This document shows, one piece after another, positions 45,481 to 59,287 of a stretch of 64,000 nt of DNA. The notes under the pieces are model-generated. The model searched no databases, was not told where the DNA came from, and saw only the letters and a list, made by a program, of their open reading frames with translations. Source of the stretch: Gordius sp. MW1 (Eukaryota; Nematomorpha; Gordioida; Gordea; Gordiidae); the NCBI GenBank assembly GCA_964036665.1, contig OZ038533.1, forward strand, positions 15,037,075 to 15,101,074, written 5' to 3'. Every line of letters begins with the position of its first letter. Positions within the stretch are counted from its first letter, which is position 1. The position numbers were made by a program, and so were the translations under genes.

Positions 45481-46235
45481 CAGGGGTCGACAACCTGTTT
45501 GTCCTTAAGGGCGCCATACTAAATTTGAAATCACCGAGGGCGCATATTTTACAGATAATCAACAGGTATAAATAAGCACAAAAAAACAGATTTTTTATAA
45601 CTTTATTTAGTTGGTGTCATACATAATGATACATATAATTCAGTGTAAAACTTGGGTGTCCATATTTTCAGCTAATTTCTTATAATCTATCTGTAAATGG
45701 TTTTTTATTCTTAGCTAGCAAATGCGATGTTTATATGACGCGATCGTTGCTGCTTTATGTTGTACAAAAGCTTTGCTGGTTAGTTATTGAAGATTTTAAA
45801 GAAATAATTTCTTGTCTTCTAATTTCAGAATTCATTCTATAGTCACTATCAAAATTTGTATGAACGGTCTTAAAATGTCGTTCAATATTACTTTTCTTGG
45901 GAATTGCAACACTTTTATTACACAACAAACAAATACACTTCCCTTTGTAATCAACGAAACAATATAGATGTCCCCATTCATCGTTGAAATAATATGTTCT
46001 TTTTCTTTTACATTTATCCATGAAGGGTTTTGAAAGAAAAGAATTATTTCGGATTACTTGGTAGTTTTAAATGCACGGTCTACGCGTGGTCTATTTGAAA
46101 TACGATCACACACTAACAAAAAATACGTGCGTGTTATTAGATACGCTCATATCATACATTTACATTAGTCCAGCGAGGGCGCATTAAAAATCGATCGGGG
46201 GCGCCATGGCGCCCGCGGGCGCCGCGTTGCCCCTG
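45481..46235. mobile_element. hAT element remnant with perfect 8-bp TSD
   Basis: Left end CAGGGGTCGACAACC and right end GCGTTGCCCCTG are inverted (CAGGGG at the tips). GCTTAGAG is exact at 45473-45480 and 46236-46243. The right end has facing GGCGCC palindromes. It is 755 bp with a zinc-finger remnant on the minus strand and no catalytic core, so it is an internally deleted derivative. Confidence 0.9.
45755..46021 (-). pseudogene. BED-like zinc finger N-terminus of a hAT transposase
   Basis: 88 residues start MDKCKRKRTYYFNDEWGHLY, continue FVDYKGKCICLLCNKSV, then IPKKSNIERHFKTVH. The Cys-X2-Cys and His-X4-His set is a zinc-binding finger of the kind at the N-terminus of hAT transposases and their domesticated relatives, where it binds the element ends. 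After residue 88 the frame stops; the RNase H core and dimerisation region are missing. Within the hAT ends at 45481-46235. Confidence 0.7.
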
Positions 46236-46716
46236 GCTTAGAGTAATGTTATAAAAACGGCTAGGTTTTGTTTGGTCTTACTTTTTTAACGAATATCAGC
46301 ACGAAAACTAGAAAAATTAAAGTAGAAATATAATCTTTTTAAATATTAAACGTTTCCGTAACATTATTCTAACATATAAAAAGATTGACATTTTTAACTT
46401 TGGAACATAACCTATACAGTATTACTTATCATTAATTTAAGGTGTATTCTGCAAAGGAAAAAAGGACACTTTGTTGTGTATTTTGAATTTAAAAATTGAA
46501 TAATCTTTTTAATTTAAATTAGGCGCATGAAATTTTAATTGCAAACTTCTTGTGGCAAATTATAAAAAGTAAAAATTACTACAAAAAAATTTTAAGTTAT
46601 ATAATCTTATAGAAAACATGTATCGCATATAGGACAACATATTCCAATTTTAAACTCATTACAAATGGTGGATTAATTACCTTTAGGATATTAAATAACA
46701 AGTTAAAATCGACAAC

Positions 46717-49081
46717 CGACAGATACCACTAACGGTTCGGCCGAACCAATTTATATAAAATTTTTTTGGGGCATCTCAATATGCTCTAGATGACTAAACA
46801 ATTTAAAAATTCTGGAAAAATTGCCTAATTCCGGAAATAAAGGGGTGTCACCTAAAGGTTACACTGGGAGGCATGAAAATAGGCTAATTTTAAAATTATA
46901 TAAAATGACTAAGATAAGTGAAAAAAGTTAGTTAATTATATTGGAGTGATGATCAACAAATGTGAAGTCGGATATTTCAATCTGGGCATAAAATTCTGGT
47001 TGCTTAGCTGCATACAGAGCAGAGCCGTTGAGTTCACTTTCTTCGTTTAAACCCGTCTATCGCGTCTCTGACTTTGGGAAAGCTAAGATTTTGAGTTTAC
47101 TTATGAAGTTGGCCGTATTTTTGACAATAATTTGGACATTTCATTTTTAAAAACTGCAGAGTTTAATGATTTTGTATAGACAATGGAGCTGGCAGGCATG
47201 GGCGTAGTCAGCATTGGAATTAGAGAGGGGCAATAATGATACGGCATGATCATTTTTTGAAATTTTAGCCATAATTTTAATATATTTAAACAAATTTTTG
47301 GATTCAGAGGGGGGCAGCCGCCCCTCCTTCCCTTACGACGCCCATGTTGGCAGGCATTGTAGTAAGCGACATCTAATCCAAATAATGGGAAGCACCAATT
47401 TCTGCCCCGAAAAGATACTTTTGTGGCATCAATATTTAATCTGAGCATTCTACGCAGCCCATAAACTTATTACATAATTATGGGCATTAAAAAGTATCTT
47501 CCTGGACATTTAAGAGGCGTGATTCTACTACAGGTAATAGGTTTAACAATTAAAAAACCTCGTTATGATTATTGTGCCTACGAACTGCCATGACGTTAGA
47601 AATAATCCTTTGCAGAAATCCTTTCTTTTTTTAGGGATTCTATATCGTTTAATAGGCATTTAAAGCGATTTAAACGCATTGTTTTCGTAGCTCCAATATT
47701 CACTTTTCAAAGACAATTTGATAATTAAGCGATAAAGGTATTTTTAGAATATACAGTAAAAGAGACAAAACAGCTAAGTCATTTATGACAGCTCCCTAAT
47801 CCTCTTTAATTTTGCTTGCCAACTATAACGTGGCCTCTTGGTACTGTTCCAAGGTAACAAGATAGCCGGTTTTAAAAACCTAATATCTTAAAGCGAAATC
47901 TAAAAGGCTTACCTTTTATAATTTTCTTTGTTGTATGATGTCCATTAAAGGCACCATGAACTTATTCATTGAAATGGGTTACATTATTTTATTGAACCTA
48001 TCATTTAGATATCCAGAAAATCTCAAACCTTGGAAATTTTTTGTTGTTTAGAGTTGACTGATTATGTCTTGAAACCGATTTCTACGCATACCATTGGATA
48101 TTATTTAATTTAAGAATAGGACTTCTTAAGTTTTCAAAACATTTAGACATTTTTGAGAGACTAATACCAGTAAAGAAATTATATAAATTTTAAATTCTCT
48201 ATCGTTAATTTTAAATTATTCGTTTGTAAATTAAAGATCTAAAGTAAAATAATCAAACTTTTATATTATTTGAATGGGAGTAACGACAGTCATAATTCTA
48301 TATATGATCTTTTTTTGACTTTTTAAAGCGGACTTATTGCTAAAAACCTGAAAATGGGACCAAGTTTAAAAAAGTCCACCATTAACGATTAAAATCATAT
48401 AAAAGTTATATAATCAGAATGAATTATAGAAATGTAGATCTCTATCTAAGGCCGCTTTAAAATTATCAAATGTAAGGAATTTTAGGCGAATTTGGCATAT
48501 TAGGAGGTAAAATTTTATGTATCCGCCATTTTTCCTATCAAAAAATCAGAGAAAATCGAAATTATTGCTTTACCAATACATTATAGCTTAAAAACGCAAA
48601 TTTTTTGCTATTCTTGACTATTCTACCCCCACCTCCTTTATACTGTGTACTTTTGCAAAGAATAATAGAAAAAAAGCATTAATGGAATCATAGTCTTATA
48701 ATTAAATTATTAAAATGGTTGCGCTAGGCACATAAGCTCTGCTCAGTGTAACCTTTAGGTGACGTTCAGCTTTAAGGCAAATTTTAAAGTCTTTAAAGTA
48801 CTCATATAAATTTTAAAATACTATCAAAATGTTGGAAAAATTATAGAGATTTTAAATATGTAAATTACGTTGCAAAAACTTATTGTTGAGTGTACATAAA
48901 TATTGAATATAAGAAGGTAGGTCGGAATTGCGATTTTTACGATTTTTGAAGGAATATAATTCAAAAAACCAATGAAGAAGAAGTAATAAATTGTGTCAGA
49001 TAATTTATTCCAATTCAATCTTTTAAATTTAATTTAAAAATGTTTTTATTTTCAGTAGTTTTTAAGATAAGTGACTCTAAA
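46717..49081. mobile_element. 2.37-kb insertion specific to the right copy (contains copy B of the long-inverted-repeat element)
   Basis: The left copy has about 36 bases here (near 4280-4316). The insert ends with an arm related to that of copy A (31995 onward): CTTATTGTTGAGTGTACATA at 48878 and AACTACTGAAAATAAAAACA in reverse near the end. GCTAGGCACATAAGCTCTGC (48723) and CACCTAAAGGTTACACTGGG (46859) are the inner inverted words. The interior shares ACCGATTTCTACGCATACCA with copy A and also carries a 150-bp MITE. Confidence 0.7.
47197..47346. mobile_element. 150-bp hAT-type MITE
   Basis: CATGGGCGTAGTCAGCATTG on the left and CTTACGACGCCCATG on the right are inverted. The flanks CTGGCAGG (47189-47196) and TTGGCAGG (47347-47354) match at 7 of 8. 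The inside is GAATTAGAGAGGGGCAATAA, an AT-rich part and GGGGGGCAGCCGCCCCTCC. It is the type copy for the remnants at 8045, 41205 and 52770. Confidence 0.75.
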
Positions 49082-49396
49082 ATGAGACTTGAAATAAATA
49101 CACATTGTTTCATGTCTTATAAACTTATAAAAGACGAATAATCAACAATATTTATATTAAAAAACTGACATATTTAGTGAAGTCAATTATAATTTATAAC
49201 AGATAGCAAAGCAAAAAATCTTATAAATAAAAAACATGCACAACTAATTAAAATTTTACATTTAAATTTTGTCAACCAAATCTTTAAAGTATTTACATTA
49301 ATATTTTATATGAGCGAATAACAAATATTTACATAATAATACCGAAAAAATATTTGTTTTTGATACATCGTTATTTTAACGTGTTTGGTTAATAAA

Positions 49397-50851
49397 TTAA
49401 AAATATTTGTGGAAAATCTTGAGTAATATACATTTAACTAACGGATCAAATAAAAGTGTAATGTAGATGCTTAACATATTAATTCCATATTTAGACAAAT
49501 AGGCTATATTTTGGAACCACAATTCATTCTTGCTTGTAAAAACATCTGACCATTGTTCAAATAGGAACATATAGATTGCCATTGGTAATGTGTTTAATAT
49601 GAAAAAAAGATTTAAAGCTATCATCCATTTTGTGATGTTTAAATTTCGCTTGTTATTTTCATAGTCACTTTTTAGTTTAGATGCATTATACAATAAATGT
49701 TGTATTTTCGGGATTAGCTAGTACCAAACTATATGTCTTCGAAGTTGATAGACTTTTTAATCTACTACTTAAATTATTATTAGCTGATAAAACAGTTGAC
49801 GTGGATAATAAAGTTTCTTTAGATTTTGGGGGACCTAATACACACACAGATTTAGACTTTAAAATGTTTTTTTTTACTTGTGTTAGAACCATATGATTTA
49901 AGGCTTGGAATCTTTATAACAGGCATTTTAATACATTGGCACAGTAATAGATAATGATGGAATTCGAAACGTGTCATGCAAAAGTTTGTCCATTTTCTAT
50001 AAGATTTAAACCAATGATTTGCCATTAAATTTTTGGAATGTTAGTGTGGCAACTTTCAAAGGTAATACAAGATCTACTGTATCTAATAGTTTTTTATTGG
50101 ATGAAAATAAAGTTAGAGGAATGACTGCTTCTCTAAGTACTGGCACTATTACACTCACATTATTAGGCAAATTAGTAAAATTGTCATAGGCATATTTGAT
50201 AGAATTGGCTTTACCAGCTTTTGTACTATTTACGTTCAGGTTTATAAGAGACTTTACGGGTACGGCTGAATATCCCCAACCATAAGGAATAGTTAAAGCG
50301 ACACAGATCGCAAAAGTCACAATTGAAATTAGTTTTATGGTGGATGTTTTAATGTTTCGTTGATAGGTAAATGGCTTCACCATGGCCCACAATCGATCCA
50401 AGGCGATTATTATTCTAACAAAATTACTATAATGAGTAAAAATATCCATCATCGGTAATCCAACTTTCATGCTATACCAAACAAACCAATACGATTGCCG
50501 ACAGATACGCCAGCATGACATGTAAAGAGTCGGGAATAATATTAAATTGAAACTTACGAGAAAATCGGAAATGGTCAAAATTCGTATGTAAAACCAGACG
50601 TTACGAACAGAATATTTGAATGGTTTCTGATGAGAATTCGATTGTCGGTTGATTAGATTTTTGCCATCGACGATTGTTGTCGTTTTAAGTCGTGGTGATA
50701 TATTTTCACGTTTGGAGACCTTACTTAATTTTGTTTTGTATAAACAATAGACATATATTATGTTTCCCACAATTCCAACAGCTATTATCGTTGGCATAAT
50801 ATATTTATAAGTAATTTCCGTGATCCATAACACATATTTTTTATTCTCCAT
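49397..50851 (-). pseudogene. GPCR, right copy, broken by five frame-shifting indels
   Basis: The N-terminal part (50851 to about 50045) is open and nearly identical to the intact gene through TM4 and most of the second extracellular loop. Compared with the left copy there are then net changes of -8 (about 50041), -23 (about 49970, removing part of TM5), -1 (about 49926), +1 in a T run (about 49869) and -2 (about 49695). The last 98 residues (TM6, TM7, tail) are open again. No functional receptor can be read through. It keeps a codon (Tyr in KYSVRNV before TM2) that the intact copy has lost and that the paralogue at 25095 also has. Confidence 0.9.
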
Positions 50852-50862
50852 TTTCTCTTCAA

Positions 50863-51699
50863 CCTAAATTAGAAGGTAAAATTAAATATAGGAAATATTA
50901 CAAAAAGACATTGTCACATTGTTTATTATTATTATATTTTATTGATATTGTGATCCGTTATTAAATGAACTTATAGTACAAAATATATTTCCTTACAATG
51001 ATCTTTGTCGGTGAACACTCTGGGAACTAAGTTTTTTTTCATTAGTACCTTTAATAGTGGGTAGACTATATAAAATAACACACAGGCAATTTAATTTTAA
51101 TAACATAAAAAAAATATTTTTAAACTTAACGGTAAATATTGATTTTTTAAAAAACAGATATATCCCGCAACCTATTTTAACTTTACTATTAGAGACCAAT
51201 AAAATATGTTGGTTTAAAATGTAAAAGATTAAATAATATTATCTTTAAAATAATTTCATACAGCTATCTTTTTAATGAATTTTTTTTACATGAGCACTAT
51301 AATTTTTATTGTTAAATGCAATTTTATTGACATGAAACTCCAATAAATTGATAATCATTTAGCTATAAATTGTTTATAATTCGAAAATTAATTTTGTAGA
51401 TTTATGTATTAATGCTACCTTAAAGCCTTAATTAAAGTCATTTGGTCAATCCAAAGATTATTTTAGCCCTTTTTAATTAAATTTTATGAACACAATTATA
51501 AATAGCCTTTGTTTGAATTTAAAAACATTTCTTAAAAAAATTGTCACCTAAGCAATTTATAAATAAAATAAATTCGCTCTTGAATTTGTGGCTATATCAT
51601 TTATATATGAAACTTTCATTCCTTTATTTTAACTATTTTAATCATTTGATTTTAAAAGCATATATCTAAAGTTTACTTAATATAATATATATGTATATA
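50863..51699. other. GPCR 5' flank, right copy
   Basis: Nearly identical to 6142-6977, including the candidate splice acceptor. No gene seen. Confidence 0.5.
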
Positions 51700-54600
51700 C
51701 TCGGGCCTTCGGCCCTCTTGAGAAGGGGGAGGTGGAAAAGGGAGGAGGGGAAGGGAAGGGGGAACGAAACTCATCTATGCTCCGTATAAAAGTAGCATAT
51801 TTGCTATGCAATTTATGGGCGAGAAAGGTGGGAAGGGGCGAGAATGCCTATAGGGGTGTTTTAAATGCAAAATAATTAGTTATTTATAGGCCCTTGTAGG
51901 GGAGGGCATAGGGTAATTATCAATGTTAACCTAATATACCAATTCAAAAGGGAAAAAAAATTAAAATTTCGAATTACAATTTAGCCAATGGTTATTTTTT
52001 TCATTGGTCAGTAGCGCGGACGGCTAAAAAGTCATATTATCATTGGTATTAACAAGAACAAAATATTAATTTAATTTAAAAAAAATTTGTCCTCTCCGGG
52101 GATTGAACTTGAAGTAGCCAGTAAGAAAGTTGAAAGCCGGTGTAATAACTTGGAGGACGGACGGACAACGGACACTAAAAAGCGAGCCCATAAATTGCAT
52201 AGAAATTAATTTTCAGAAAAGCTTTAGAAAAAATACTCACCAGGGGATTCAAACTCGTTGCCTTCTGTTTACAAGACGTTCGCGATAACCACTCACACCC
52301 TGCTGGTATTAAAAAAGCTGTGAAACTTATTATTTATAATGAAAATAATTTTTTGAATGGTGGATTTTTTTTTGCTGTTTCATAATTTATTCATTTTCTA
52401 ATTTTTAAAATAATTATCTTCATTTAATTTTAAAATTCAACCAATTTAACTTCTAAAATTTAAAAATAAAGCGAATCTAGCGGATATTTTTACAATTCTA
52501 AATCAATTGAATATATCTATGCAAGGACCTAAATCTGATATTATGCATAACAAAATTGAGACTATGAAAATGAAATTACAAAGATGGATTCAAAGAATAG
52601 ATTCAAAGTCAAGGTCTCCCCCCCCCCGTTACCCAATTTATTTCTCACGCAGGTTAAAAATCGATAAATGGGTTAGATTTTTGAACATTGATTCCAGATA
52701 CTAACGAATTGATTATTCATTCATTGACACTTTAAACGTTAAGCATAGGTATAGGTATATTCATGGGCCTAGCCAGCATTGGAATTAGAGGGGGGCAATA
52801 ATGATTTAGGGAGGGGCAAAGTGATTTTTTTTTTAAATTTTAGCCATAAACTTAATAAATTTGTATATTTATAAGTTGATAAATTACAAAATCTATTTTC
52901 ATGGAATTTAATTTGATTTCTTATTGAAATTGACAAGGAAATGAAAAAATGTTTACCATTTGTAACTAAGTTTCCTGCATGACGCCCTAATCAACGTAAT
53001 AAATACAATTTAGCCAATGAACATTTTTTTCATTAGTCAGTAGCCAGGACACGGTCAAAAAGGATATAAATACATAAGAGACGAAAAAAAAACGAAAAAA
53101 AATTTCAATAAAATAACAATTTGGCCAATGGTCATTTTTTCCATTGGTCAGTACCAAGATACGGTCTATTAATTCATAAGAGTCAAAAAAAACGAAAAAA
53201 AAAATTTCGATTCACACTTTGGCCAATGGTCATTTTTTTCCATTGATCAGCACCCAGCGGACGGCCAAAAAGTCATACGGACGGACAACAAAAAGCGAGC
53301 CCATAAATTGCTAGCTTTTCGTTGTCCGTCCGTTAGTCCTCCAAGTTATTTTCACCGGCTTTCTGACTTGCAGGTTCGAGTTCAAGCCCAGGAGAGGACA
53401 ATTTTTTTTTAAATTAAATTAATATTTTGTTCTTGTTAATACCATTGATAATAAGACTTTTTGGTCGTCCGCTGGCTATTGACCAATGAAAAAAATGACC
53501 TTGGCCAAATAAATCGAATTTTGTTTTTGACTTGAGTATGTTAGGCTAACATTGATAAATACCCTATGCCCTTCCGTAGAAGGGCCTATGCCTCTACTGA
53601 TATGGGTCCCTATGCCCCTACAAAAGCCTATGCCTCTACTGATGTGGGTTCGAATCCCGGCGAGGGCAAATTCTTAATTGCTGGTATCCCAAAGAGGGCA
53701 AAATTTTTTTTTTTGTTTTAAATTAAATTAGTATATTGTTCTTGTTAATACCATTGATAATATAACTTTTTGACCTTCCGCTGGCTACTGACCAATGAAA
53801 AAAATGACCATTAGCCAAAGTATATATCGAAATTTTTTTTTTCGTTTTTGAATAGGTATATTAGGTTAACATTGATAATTACCCTATGCCCTCCCCTACA
53901 AGGGCCTATGCCTCCACTTATATGTCTCTGTCCCCCTACAAAAGCCTATGCCTATACTTATGTGGGTTCGGCTTCGGATCCCGGAGAGGGCAAAATTTTT
54001 ATTTCTTTTAAATTAAATTATTATATTGTTTTTGTTACTACCATTGATAATATGGCTTTTTGGCCGTCCGCTGGCTACTGACCAATGAAAAAAAAATCAC
54101 CATTGGCCAATGTGTGAATCGAAATTTTTTTTCATACTTTTTGACTCGTATGTATTTATAGACCGTCTCTTGTTACTGACCAATGGAAAAAATGACCATT
54201 GGCCAAATTGTGATTTGAAATTTTATTTTCATTTTTTTTAAATTAAATTAATATTTTGTTCTTGTTAATACCATTGATAATATGAATTTTTGGTCGTCCG
54301 CTGGCTACTGACCAATGAAAAAAATGATCATTGGCCAAATTATGAATAGAAATTTTTTTTCTCTTTTGAATTGGTATATTAGGTTAACATTGATATTTTA
54401 AATTGAATTAATATTTTGTTCTTGTTAATACCATTGATAATATGGCTTTTTGGCCGTCCGCTGGCTGCTGACCTATGGTTTTTTTTTCGTTTTTGAATTT
54501 GTAAATTATGATATCATTGTAATGACCCTAAACCCTCCCCTACAAGGGCCTATGCCTCTACTGATATGGGTCCCTATGCCCCTACAAAAGCCTATGCCTC

Positions 54601-55029
54601 TACTGATGTGGGTTCGAATCCCGGAGAGGACAAGAAATTTTTTATTATTTTTAAATTAAAATTTTGTCCTTGTTATTGATAGTATGACTTTTTGACCATC
54701 CGCTGGCTACTGATCAATGGAAAAAATGACCCTTTGCCAAAGTAAGATTAAAATCGATTTTTTTCTTGATTATAATTATAGGCTAGTTATTTGGCTGTCT
54801 GCTAACCATTAAAAAAAATCACCACTGGCCAAAGTGATGGAACATTTGTATAAATAATTAACTACTCATTTTGCATTTAATACCCCCCTATAGGCATTCT
54901 CGCTCCTTCCCACCTTCCTCGCACATAAATTGCATAGCAAATATGCTACTTTTATACTAAGTATAGAAAAGTTTCGTTCCCCCTTCCGTTCCCCCCTCCC
55001 CCTTCCCACAAGAACCGAAGGCCCGAGTT
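51700..55029. mobile_element. Composite element with inverted ends, right copy
   Basis: Same modules and inverted ends as 6978-10303. The right end hairpin is eroded here (AGAACCGAAGGCCCGAG). The head-to-head palindrome is at about 53276-53333 and the B boxes are near 53650, 53970 (with a GGCTTC insertion) and 54612. Confidence 0.7.
52770..52850. mobile_element. Small hAT-type MITE remnant, right copy
   Basis: Counterpart of 8045-8125, with CTAGCCAGCATTGGAATTAG. Confidence 0.5.
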
Positions 55030-56400
55030 TATATATATATATATATGTGCTTAATAGTGCATTAAAAATATTTATTTGTTTGTTTATAAAGTAATTATTT
55101 ATTTAATCTTATATACATAAATCTCTACCAATAACTTATATCGGTTGCATTTTTTCAAATTTAAGTTATAGAGTAAGAGCCAAAAAATTATATTTAATTA
55201 CCAATCTGAACGAGAAAAGATATATGAGCATTGTTTAATCCGGTTGTCACATTTTGGCTAGCACTTTTCATTTAATTAATAATTTGGGTCAACTATCTAA
55301 TATCCTCTATGACCTTTACCAAGGTTTTTTTAATTCAATAACCAAACATCAAGACACATAATAATATGTAACTAAAGAGCAGTTTTTCCCAAAAAAAACT
55401 AATTATGGGAGACCGGGACTAGAGATCCCTTGGGGTTATACATATCTTCTCAATTAATTTTAATGGTAATAATTTGCACCCCGTAAAAAAATTACTTATT
55501 TAATATAGTTAATATAAGCCCTTCCCAGGCATAAAAAAATGGCGAAGAGTTATACAAGGAAAACAAAGGATTTTGAGGATATCTTTTTCGCTATAACTTT
55601 TATCAATCTATAAGAACACAAACAAATGTTAGGGGATAGGGTTTGCTTAATAATTTTGCTTGGAACAAACAGTTTTGTTTTAAATGACATCATGATTTTA
55701 AAGCAATAATTCGATCATGGACTAATGAGCGGGGCTATAATTGCCTATTTATTCTTTCGTACATTCAAATGATACGTGAGCATAAATCACACATATTATC
55801 TTTTTTAATTTGGTTAAAGTTAAATTTGGGTGAATAATATCCAAGTAAGAATTAATTTCAATGGTAATAATCATTCCAAACAATTTCTTTTTCAGGCGAC
55901 TTGCATTTAAAAAATTTCTTTCTCATTTATTGTAAGATGGGATATATGAAACCTAATTTGTCAAATAAGATAATTTTTAACACCACATTTGAGGTTAACA
56001 TTATAAGTAAAAGTTACTAGGCTTCTTGGCTTTTCCATCATCTTAAAATTACTTTTGTTTATTCACATGGAATGAAAATTTCAGTCATATTTTATTAAAT
56101 AGCAAATTTGGTAAAAAGAGAAATTTCAAAAAAAGTTTTTTAATTTTGTGATTAGTATATATAAACTTTAAATATTAATAAAGCATGAAAGTTTCTAATA
56201 AAGACTTATTGATAAATGAATCGAATGTTTTTTTCTAACTTATTAAGGTAAAAACATTTTTTTGTGAAGATGATTGAAATAAACATAATGCAACTTTCTT
56301 TTTATTAGGTTAATTAGCATATCATTGTAATTTAATAGAACATTATAAAAACATATTTGCTTGTAATTTATAATTATTAATACAAAACTTATCGATTTTG
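55030..56400. other. AT-rich non-coding stretch, right copy
   Basis: Counterpart of 10320-11680. Nothing recognised. Confidence 0.5.
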
Positions 56401-56404
56401 TAAC

Positions 56405-57330
56405 GGGCTCTTGGCGGGCCTTACTCCGGCCCGAGTTCGATAGGTTGTACTCCGGCTAGAGACTTGCACGGGTCGCTTGAAACCCGGACCGAAAAATCCC
56501 GGCCCGAACGGGCCTGGACCGGGCTAGGGCCTTATATTTTTAGGTTTTAAAATTTAGGGCTGGGCCTATTTTATAAAAGTAGGCCCGAAATACTTGAGTA
56601 GTAGTAGTCTAATTCGTCTTTGATTCTATTTTAAAATAATATCTCACATAATGTTAAACATTCATTCTTTTCGCGCTAGATCTCACAATTGATTATGGAG
56701 CAAAAAAGGAATCAACTTCTAATAGAAATTTAAAAAAATAATTTCTTTAAAGTAATGAAAACCTTATAAGAAAGGGTATTGTTTATGAGAAAATGGGTAG
56801 GAAAATGGATTTTGTTTATTTTAAGAACTACAAGAATAAGTTATCATACATTCTTCCTCAGATTAATTTATGTTAATCCTTAATAGGGAAGGAACACTCA
56901 TCTTCAAAAGCATACATGCTGCAAAGAAGTCTAGGAAAAGGAAAATTTAAAGAAATTGGAAAACGTATAATAATGCGGACATATTTGATGCCTGTGTCTT
57001 TTTGCATGAAACTAGTTAAGTTAAAGAATTATAATTATATTATATTATATGAGTCTCATGTTTCAATAAAATTTTTTACCAAAATTTACTTTCATTAAAA
57101 TATCTATAATTATTAAAATTTAGGAAGGGTAATTTTTAAAAATGCTGAAATTCGGACACAGACCCTGCCTAAATTTTTTTTAATTTAAAATTCAGGGCTC
57201 AGGCCGGGCCTCAGAAAAATCGATTTTGCAAATTTCTAATCACGGCCCGTCCTATTGTTTTTTAAAGCAAAAGTCCGTCGGTTTTTAGGTCTATTCGAGG
57301 GCCGATCCGGGCCGTGCAGGGTTCAAGTGT
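56405..57330. mobile_element. GC-rich-ended miniature element, right copy
   Basis: Counterpart of 11680-12605. The open frame at 56916-57098 is the same motif-free frame, shortened by a G insertion near 56888. Confidence 0.45.
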
Positions 57331-59279
57331 AGTGAACAGACACACGTTTGAAAATTTCGCTAGTATTATCACTCAGCCTTATGGTATATAATATTTATTA
57401 ATAACAGAGGTTAATAATTTATTTAAACAGTTTTCTTGAACTTTTAACCTGAAAACTAATTAAATTTAGAGAAATTTTAATTAGTTTCTATAAATTTTAA
57501 CTAATTAAGGACAATAAACTAACTTTATGAATACGCATACAAGCTGTCGTAAGTCTTTATGCAACAAAAATAATTTTCATCTATTTATCAACAATTTATC
57601 TATCAAAATAAAGGTCATCAAATTCCCTTTTGTCGTCTATGCCCCTTATTGAATAAATAAACAATGTGTCGAAATCTACGTATTGGGAGACAAAATAATT
57701 TAAATTAATTTTTCGAAGATTGCATTTTCCTACCAGAATTCGAAATTTTAAAAAGTATATTGGGATTGTACTACAAAGTTATTAACGAGCATGTTCTATG
57801 CATCCTAAAAAGTAATATTTCTATAATTAATCTCAAGTATTGATTTTAATTAATTGAAATATTCCATTAAAATTAATCTATTTTACTTTATCTGATTTTT
57901 TCGGGTTTCAATATGATTTGCAAAAAAAACCTAGTTTGTTCACCAAAAGGCTTTTAAAACTCTCACAAATATTTCAAAAAAATTATTAATAAAAATACTA
58001 AAGAGTTTTCGATGTTATAAATAATTATATATAGTGCTTTTATATTAAATTTTAATTAGTTAATCGATTTCTGTAACATGTTAGGTGCGTTATACATCAA
58101 TTATTTATGTATGTTGATTGAATCCTTATTGAAAACCGTAGATAACTATTTTTAAGGTGGGTAATTTTTTTTGGTGTCGCCCTGTAGCTATATTAATAAT
58201 TTTAACGAAATCAGTAATAAAAGAGAATTTGAAAACCATAATTGGGGTTTACAAAGCTTTTATCTAATTGACCCTTTAGAAGAAAAACATTAATGCCGTC
58301 AAAATTGAAGTGAAAGGCTTTTAATTGCTATTAATCGAAATCTAGTCATCTTTTACCATATTGTCAAACTGGCGTTATAACTTTGACCAAAATTGGTAGC
58401 AAATATTTTATTGAATTCATTCTCTCTTTATCATTTGTCCTCAGGACTAAACCAGGTGGAGGAAATAATATATAATAAAGTAAAAAAACACATTTAAAAT
58501 ATTTTGTATTATGTCCCTCCCTAATTAAGACTCAACTTTAGTAAATATATGCACACACAAGTAACTCTATTTCATTTTTTATATAACTTGCGTTTTTTAT
58601 TTGTTTTTATATATTTCAACCCGTGGGAATGAAATTTTAATGGACATAGGAAATTTTTTCTGCAATTCAAATGGTATTTTATAAATAGTAATATTATACT
58701 TTTTCTTAAATTTATATAAAAATAATATATGACTTTGTTATTTGAAGCAAGTAATAAATGGTACAAAACTAATTGTGTGGAAACTATATCGACCATAACT
58801 GAAGGACTTTATCTAATGAGCGTTCACAAAAAGCTGGTAAAGGAATAATGTACTTTAGAGCACATAGTCACTGGGAGGCGCTAAAGCTAGAGCGCCTAGT
58901 CACTTAAAGCACTGGAGTTATAGCATGGCGCTATAATTGTTGAACAATTTTATTGTTAAGTTGCATAGTTATATTAATCAACTGAGAATAGATTAAAAAT
59001 TTTATTTAGCATATCTGTATAATACTGCATTTAATTTTTTTATAATTTCTTTTAACTTTGATTCTCCATTTCCTTAATCAAAAAATTCCCTCATAATTAT
59101 TATTTTTATTCACGCCCCCCCCTCCGACTCCCTTGCAAAAATCGCACTTAAAATTAACGTACTTATAAAAAGTTAAACTTAAGCTTGCTTGATTTATCTT
59201 AAAGCGTTTGTGGGTTTTTCGGTACCGTGTTTGTGCAATTTGTTATTGATATCGTCTCATATTTACCAAACTCTAGCTA
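57331..59279. other. AT-rich non-coding stretch, right copy
   Basis: Counterpart of 12606-14545. The 74-residue minus frame at 58572-58796 is identical to the one at 13847-14071 but has no motif and an AT-driven composition, so it is not called as a gene. Confidence 0.45.
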
Positions 59280-59287
59280 GTTATTAG

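Noticed and set aside
45481..46235. Domesticated host zinc-finger gene
   Set aside because: Exact hAT ends and an 8-bp TSD frame the locus, so a plain transposon remnant is simpler.
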